This document shows positions 59,368 to 64,000 of a DNA stretch of 64,000 nt, in pieces (the stretch's first letter is position 1; each line of letters opens with the position of its first letter). The position numbers and the translations under genes were made by a program. A model generated the notes under the pieces. The model did no database searches. It worked only from the letters and a program-made list of their open reading frames with translations, and was not told where the DNA came from. Origin of the DNA: Paramecium pentaurelia. Its lineage: Eukaryota > Ciliophora > Oligohymenophorea > Peniculida > Parameciidae. The stretch spans positions 501,836 through 565,835 of the forward strand of contig CAJJDO010000001.1 in NCBI GenBank assembly GCA_905183005.1, written 5' to 3'.

Positions 59368-60643
59368 TCGTTAATAATTAATATTATTATTAAATATATA
59401 TAGAAAAATGAACTAAGATTATAATTAATTATCCAAATCTAATAATTTTAAATATATGATTCTAAACCAAGATTAGATCTTATAACTTATTAAACAATTA
59501 ATTATTAATATATAATTGGACAAATATTATTAAGAAAGCTTAAATCTATTACATAATAAAAAAAGATATCAAAAAAAATTAGTGTTAATTTATAATAAAT
59601 AACAGTTAAAAGATTTCCTGAATCCTGATTTAAATAATGAATTATCAGTATTTGAAACAAGTATAGTTGAGAATACCAAAAAATTCAAAAATATCTACAT
59701 TTATTTATAAAAAAGTAGAAGAAATAGTAAAAATCTCTTTAAATTATAATTATTAGGAATGAATAAAATTTTGGTAATTATACTAAATATCTCATAAATT
59801 TATTATTATTTAGCAATTTCATTCATATTTAAAAATTGCTTGAACACAAATTCTTGTTGTAATTATAAATATATATATATATTTATTTCTGATTTTCAGT
59901 CCACTTTATAGATTAGAACAAAATTATAATATTAAAGATAAATAGGTAGCTTACTGTATAAAAAAGCAATTATAATAAAAATTCATATAAGATGATGATT
60001 AAGTAAGAAATATTAAAAAAATATGTTTTCGTTTAACAATAACATCAATGGAATAAACCTATTATTTTTAAATATTGATCTAAATTCACATTTAAAATTT
60101 ATTCCCTTTGTTTAATTTACAAATTGAAGTTCTGAAAATGAAAATTAAGAATTCACAAAATAAGCATGATTATAGAATAATATATTACTTTTAATAATAA
60201 TTTCAATTAATAGAATTGTATAAATTATAAAAATATAGATGAATTCTTATTAGAGTTTGATAAACATTGTATATAAATTTTCAATGAAAATATCTATTAA
60301 CATCATTTCTGATGAGAATTTTTTGATTTTGAAGTATCATAATGATTAACTATTATGTGTTTACTATTGAGTTTTTAATTATAAATAATCTGAAGCTTAA
60401 ATAAAATTAGTTTTTAGTAATAGATAGTTAATCTTTAATCGAAAAGAGAGTAATAAGTATTAAAAAGACCCATTATTTGAAATATCTTAATTTCAAAATA
60501 CCTAATTATTGTAAATATTTTTGTATGTTCATGTTATTTTAGCTTCGTAATATTTGGATTAAGTTTTGATTCTTGACAACTGCTCATAGCTAATTATTAT
60601 TTTATTTTAAAGAAGTTTTTGGCGCTTTCTAGAGGTATAATGA
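59368..60643. other. Long intergenic region
   Basis: About 1.3 kb, AT-rich, no gene recognised. It contains an (AT)n microsatellite near 59868-59883. Confidence 0.45.
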
Positions 60644-63539
60644 ATGGCTCATAAGTTTAATAGGAAAATGTACAACATAGATCCTGGTATGAAAAGAAGA
60701 AAATAAACAAGAGTTCATAAGCAATTAGTTAAAGCCAATTTGTAGGATGAAAGTGAAGAAAATTCCTTAATTGAGGTGCAATAGAAAGTCACAAAAAAAT
60801 ATCAAAATTATTTGCAAACCCTTAGAAAAATGGGCGATTTTGATTGGACTGATATAGAAAATACAAATAACTCCAAAGTTATTTATCCAAGTAATGCATT
60901 TTTCTTATATCAAGTCCAATTTTTGCAAGCATCCACACTCTAATTTATGATTGCAGCACTCTATTTCAATTGCGATCAAGAGTATCTCTTATAATGTCTG
61001 CATGAAATTGAGAAAATATTGAAGAAAAATGAAACAATAATTGGGACTTAAATATAAGAGTAAACATCTTTTGATTTTATTAGTGATTGCAAAAAATAGA
61101 AAAATAAAAAAGGTTATGATGTGAATGATGATATCTTCATTTTAGAAATGAGAAACTTAGGTTAAAAAGACTTAGATGATTTAATTACAAACTAAGAGTA
61201 CTATCAATAAATATCATTAGAATTGAATTAGAACATATAACAAAATAAAATGAAGAAACTTTACAATAGTTTTTGAATTTATTACCTACAATAAAATAGC
61301 ATTTAAAAACAGATTAGTAAAATAATCTTTTGAGGGATATTGCTGGACTGACAGAAACTGAAAAGTAATATATAGAAAAAACGGAAATGAAATTCCAAGC
61401 AGATGAATAGAATGTAGTTGTGTAAGAGACTGGAAAAAAAACATAAGGAGGAGGAATTCATTTATAACCAAATTTAGATGATGCATTATGTTAAGTATGT
61501 AATGATGGAGATTATACTGATGATAATCTTATTGTCTTTTGTTCTAAATGCAATATATCTGTACACTAAAAATGTTATTTAATTGATATAATACCAAATG
61601 AAGATTGGATATGTGATGTTTGTTAAACATTTGGACCTAATGGACAATATTTAAGATGTGCATTATGTCCTAAAATAGGTGGAGCTATGAAAGCTACATA
61701 AATAGATGCATCATGTTTTTAGAATTTAAATTAAACATATTTTGAATCTTAAGGAGAAACTATGATGAAGAATGACTTTGTTTCTAAATTATGTAATAAT
61801 TTACATTAAATAAAGTTTAATAAATTGATGATGATTAAGAATTATATTATGATTTTGGGAAATTACCAAATAGAGATATTCGTGATTTAGAAAATAATAA
61901 GGAAATTAAAGAACCATAACCATAAAAAGTTTGGATTCATTTATCTTGTTTTTATTGGTCTCCAGAATGTTTTTTAGATGAAAAATAAGATATATTGAGA
62001 GGAGTAGATAATATTAATGCCAAAAGATTTGCTCTTAATTGCAGCATATGTAATATAAAAAAAGCTGGAATGTGTATATAATGTGCTAGAGGTAGTTGCT
62101 CTACTTCTTTTCATGTTGAATGTGCTAGAAGATCTGGAATATATTTGACTCAAACTGTTATTAATAATAAACCAGATTATTAAATATTCTGCTTAAAACA
62201 TGTTCCCTTAAAAGTTAAGAGAATTCTAGAATCTAAATAAAGATTATATGAAAGGGAAATTATTGATTTCTTTAGAGCTTATGAGAAATGTAAATAAGTA
62301 CATAAAAAGTCTTTTTAAAAGCCTAAAAAAATTAAAGTTAACAAAGATCTAAAGTAAAAATAAGAAAATCAGGAACATACAGAAAATGAGTTCGATTTAA
62401 TAGATTTTGCAAATAAATTAAAAGATTTTATAAATTAGATAACTGATTAATAACTTATTGTCAATTTAAAATTAGAATAGGGATAATATACTATTGAATC
62501 AATTTCAGGACCTGTTCTCAAACCATAAAAATAATATAAACTCACAAATTTACCAGAAGTTTATTAAAATAAAGTAGATTCAAATGGTTTATTAGTTACA
62601 TAATTTTATAAGAGTACTATTACTGCAACTGATGAATTATGGAAACATTTTAAATATAGAGATTATGAGAAAGATATCACATATAAGATGTATGAGAAAT
62701 TAAGAAGAAGAGCAAGTAAATATATGTAGGAAATTAATCCTTAAAAAAAATAAGCTAAACTTATAGATATATTAATGTTAAAAAAATATAAAAAGAATAA
62801 TAAGGCTGAATAAAAAAAGGAAATTACTATTGAATAAGTAGGAGATGAATTTTTCTAAAGAGATGATAATTTATATTGTGTATGTAGAGGAAAATTTAAA
62901 GATGGAGATCCAATGATTTGTTGTGAAGTATGTGATGAATGGTTTCATTTTGATTGTTTAGAAATGACAATACCATTTGAAGAAGCCTCTTAAATTGAAT
63001 TTAAATGTTTCTTATGTGTTGATGATTTACCTTAAGATGAAAAAGTAGCTATTCAAAATATATAATAAAAAATATTTAAAGATTCCTCTTTTAAATTACA
63101 AAGAGAATTAGCAGAAAAATGTAAATTGGATGACTTAAGGAGATAAAGAATTAAGGATATGCAAGAAAATAAATTAAAAGAATAATAAAATGTTGATATA
63201 GGCAATCCTTAAACCCAACCAGAAGATAAAATTTTGATAGAAGAATAATATATTGAAGAAAAATAATGTATCTAAGAAGAATTAAATTTATTTGAAAACA
63301 ATCAATTTCAACCTAAAAATTAGGTTTTTGATTAAGATTAAATTTAAATAGAAATGTAATTGGATGCAAATGAAAAGAACAAAAAAACGGAGGATCATGT
63401 TAAAACACCTAGTAAAACAGAATCTGTGGAAGATCAAGATAATAATCATAAATTAGAAGTTCCAGAAACTTAAGAAAAAGTTAATAATAATAAATTTAAA
63501 CAAAAATCAATTAGAGACTATTTCTAAAAGTTAAAGTGA
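60644..63539 (+). CDS. Multi-PHD-finger chromatin protein (BRPF/JADE-type) with C-terminal PIP box
   Basis: 949 residues after introns 61198-61220 and 61793-61815. A helical N-terminus is followed by a PHD finger (CQVCNDGDYTDDNLIVFCSKC), a zinc knuckle (CALCPKIGGAMKAT) and an extended PHD (CSICNIKKAGMCIQCARGSC, TSFHVECARRSGIY), the PHD-knuckle-PHD (PZP) unit of BRPF, JADE and AF10 proteins that reads histone H3. Far downstream is a separate PHD finger (CVCRGKFKDGDPMICCEVCD, WFHFDC). The acidic tail ends IRDYFQKLK; QKSIRDYF fits the PCNA-interacting consensus QxxIxxYF. No bromodomain or methyltransferase domain is visible. Confidence 0.85.
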
Positions 63540-63550
63540 TTATATTTAAT

Positions 63551-63760
63551 TCACATTATGGCACAGCATGTATCTCCTCTTCTCCATTCTACATAAGGGC
63601 GTGTAACAAAGTTTGGCTAACCCTTTAATCTCCAGACATCATTTCTTGATTTTTACAATATGTGATTTCTGATTTCTTCTAAAAATTAATCTTTCTTGCT
63701 AATTTATAAATGTGGGCTGCTAAAATCATTGATATTAATATCCTTTCCTTAATGTGACAT
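63551..63760 (-). CDS. Small hypothetical protein (69 aa)
   Basis: A single open frame of 69 residues, MSHQGKDININDFSSPHLQ ... RRGDTCCAIM, with TGA at 63553-63551. Basic and aromatic residues near the C-terminus (TRPYVEWRRGD) look protein-like. It converges on the PHD gene with 11 bases between stop codons. A longer N-terminus via an upstream exon cannot be excluded. Confidence 0.45.
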
Positions 63761-64000
63761 TTTTTAATAAAAAAATAATAATAATAATATATTATACAAT
63801 ATTATTTTTATAAAAAATTAACTATAGTCTTAATTCTATTCTTAAGCTTTTATTGAATTAATAAAACAAAATAAATATATTATTAGATTTTTTAATTACT
63901 TATATAAAAGGAATATTAATTAAAACAAATTATATAGAAATCAATTATATCAATTTAATACATAAATATTTTAGAACTTAATGATCTGTTAATATTTTTA

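Noticed and set aside
1..64000. tRNA, rRNA or viral/transposon genes
   Set aside because: No cloverleaf with matching arms, no rRNA-like conserved blocks and no transposase or reverse-transcriptase motifs were recognised; short ncRNAs could be missed by eye.

Overview
The window is macronuclear DNA of a ciliate, almost certainly Paramecium. Base composition is strongly AT-rich. Every recognisable protein runs through in-frame TAA and TAG codons that must be read as glutamine, and only TGA ends genes. The genes are cut by very small introns (19-36 bases, usually 22-26) that mostly start GTA or GTR and end AG; splicing them restores conserved protein families, and for nearly all models the exon lengths add up to whole codons. 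Standard-code ORF finding sees only scraps of these genes. I cannot name the species.

Layout. 1-8.3 kb: the 3' part of a TMEM43-like membrane protein, a small basic protein, a protein kinase (minus), a four-pass membrane protein, a helical protein (minus), a PIERCE-like ciliary microtubule inner protein and a TRF4/Cid1-like nucleotidyltransferase (minus, to 9.0 kb). 9.2-16.1 kb: an ANTH-domain clathrin adaptor-like gene, a small three-pass membrane protein divergent from a 1044-residue coiled-coil protein, a Rab GTPase and a LITAF-domain protein. 16.1-18.1 kb: no gene recognised. 18.1-23.3 kb: a secreted, membrane-anchored carbonic-anhydrase-like protein, the CAAX protease RCE1 and a FAM135 lipase (minus). 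24.2-31.5 kb: a cluster of WD-repeat genes and gene fragments with near-identical 126-base tandem repeats, an inverted duplication, broken copies and a 487-base assembly gap.

32.7-42.9 kb: a helical protein of unknown function, a WDR49/WDR64-like WD protein (both minus), then four plus-strand genes in a row: cyclase-associated protein CAP, a Rho/Rac GTPase with a CAAX end, the kinesin-2 subunit KAP3 and the meiotic recombination factor HOP2. 42.9-49.4 kb: a coiled-coil protein, a non-RD protein kinase, an MGGC-start protein (minus), a TBC1D13-like RabGAP and histone H2B. 50.8-59.4 kb: a catalytically dead serine-carboxypeptidase-like protein, an IQ/MORN-repeat gene with two frameshifts, a PP2C phosphatase, then three minus-strand genes: a Cache-like sensor with no output domain, an MGSK-start protein and a helical protein. 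60.6-63.8 kb: a BRPF/JADE-type multi-PHD chromatin protein with a C-terminal PCNA-binding motif, and a small minus-strand gene.

Shared themes are cilia (PIERCE-like, KAP3, WDR49-like, MORN), membrane traffic (Rab, TBC, ANTH, LITAF, FAM135), prenylated GTPases together with the CAAX protease that would process one of them, actin regulation (CAP next to the Rho GTPase) and nuclear functions (HOP2, H2B, PHD protein). Neighbouring genes are not operons; each has its own short AT-rich flanks. All introns, starts and family calls here were read by eye and have not been checked against RNA or databases.
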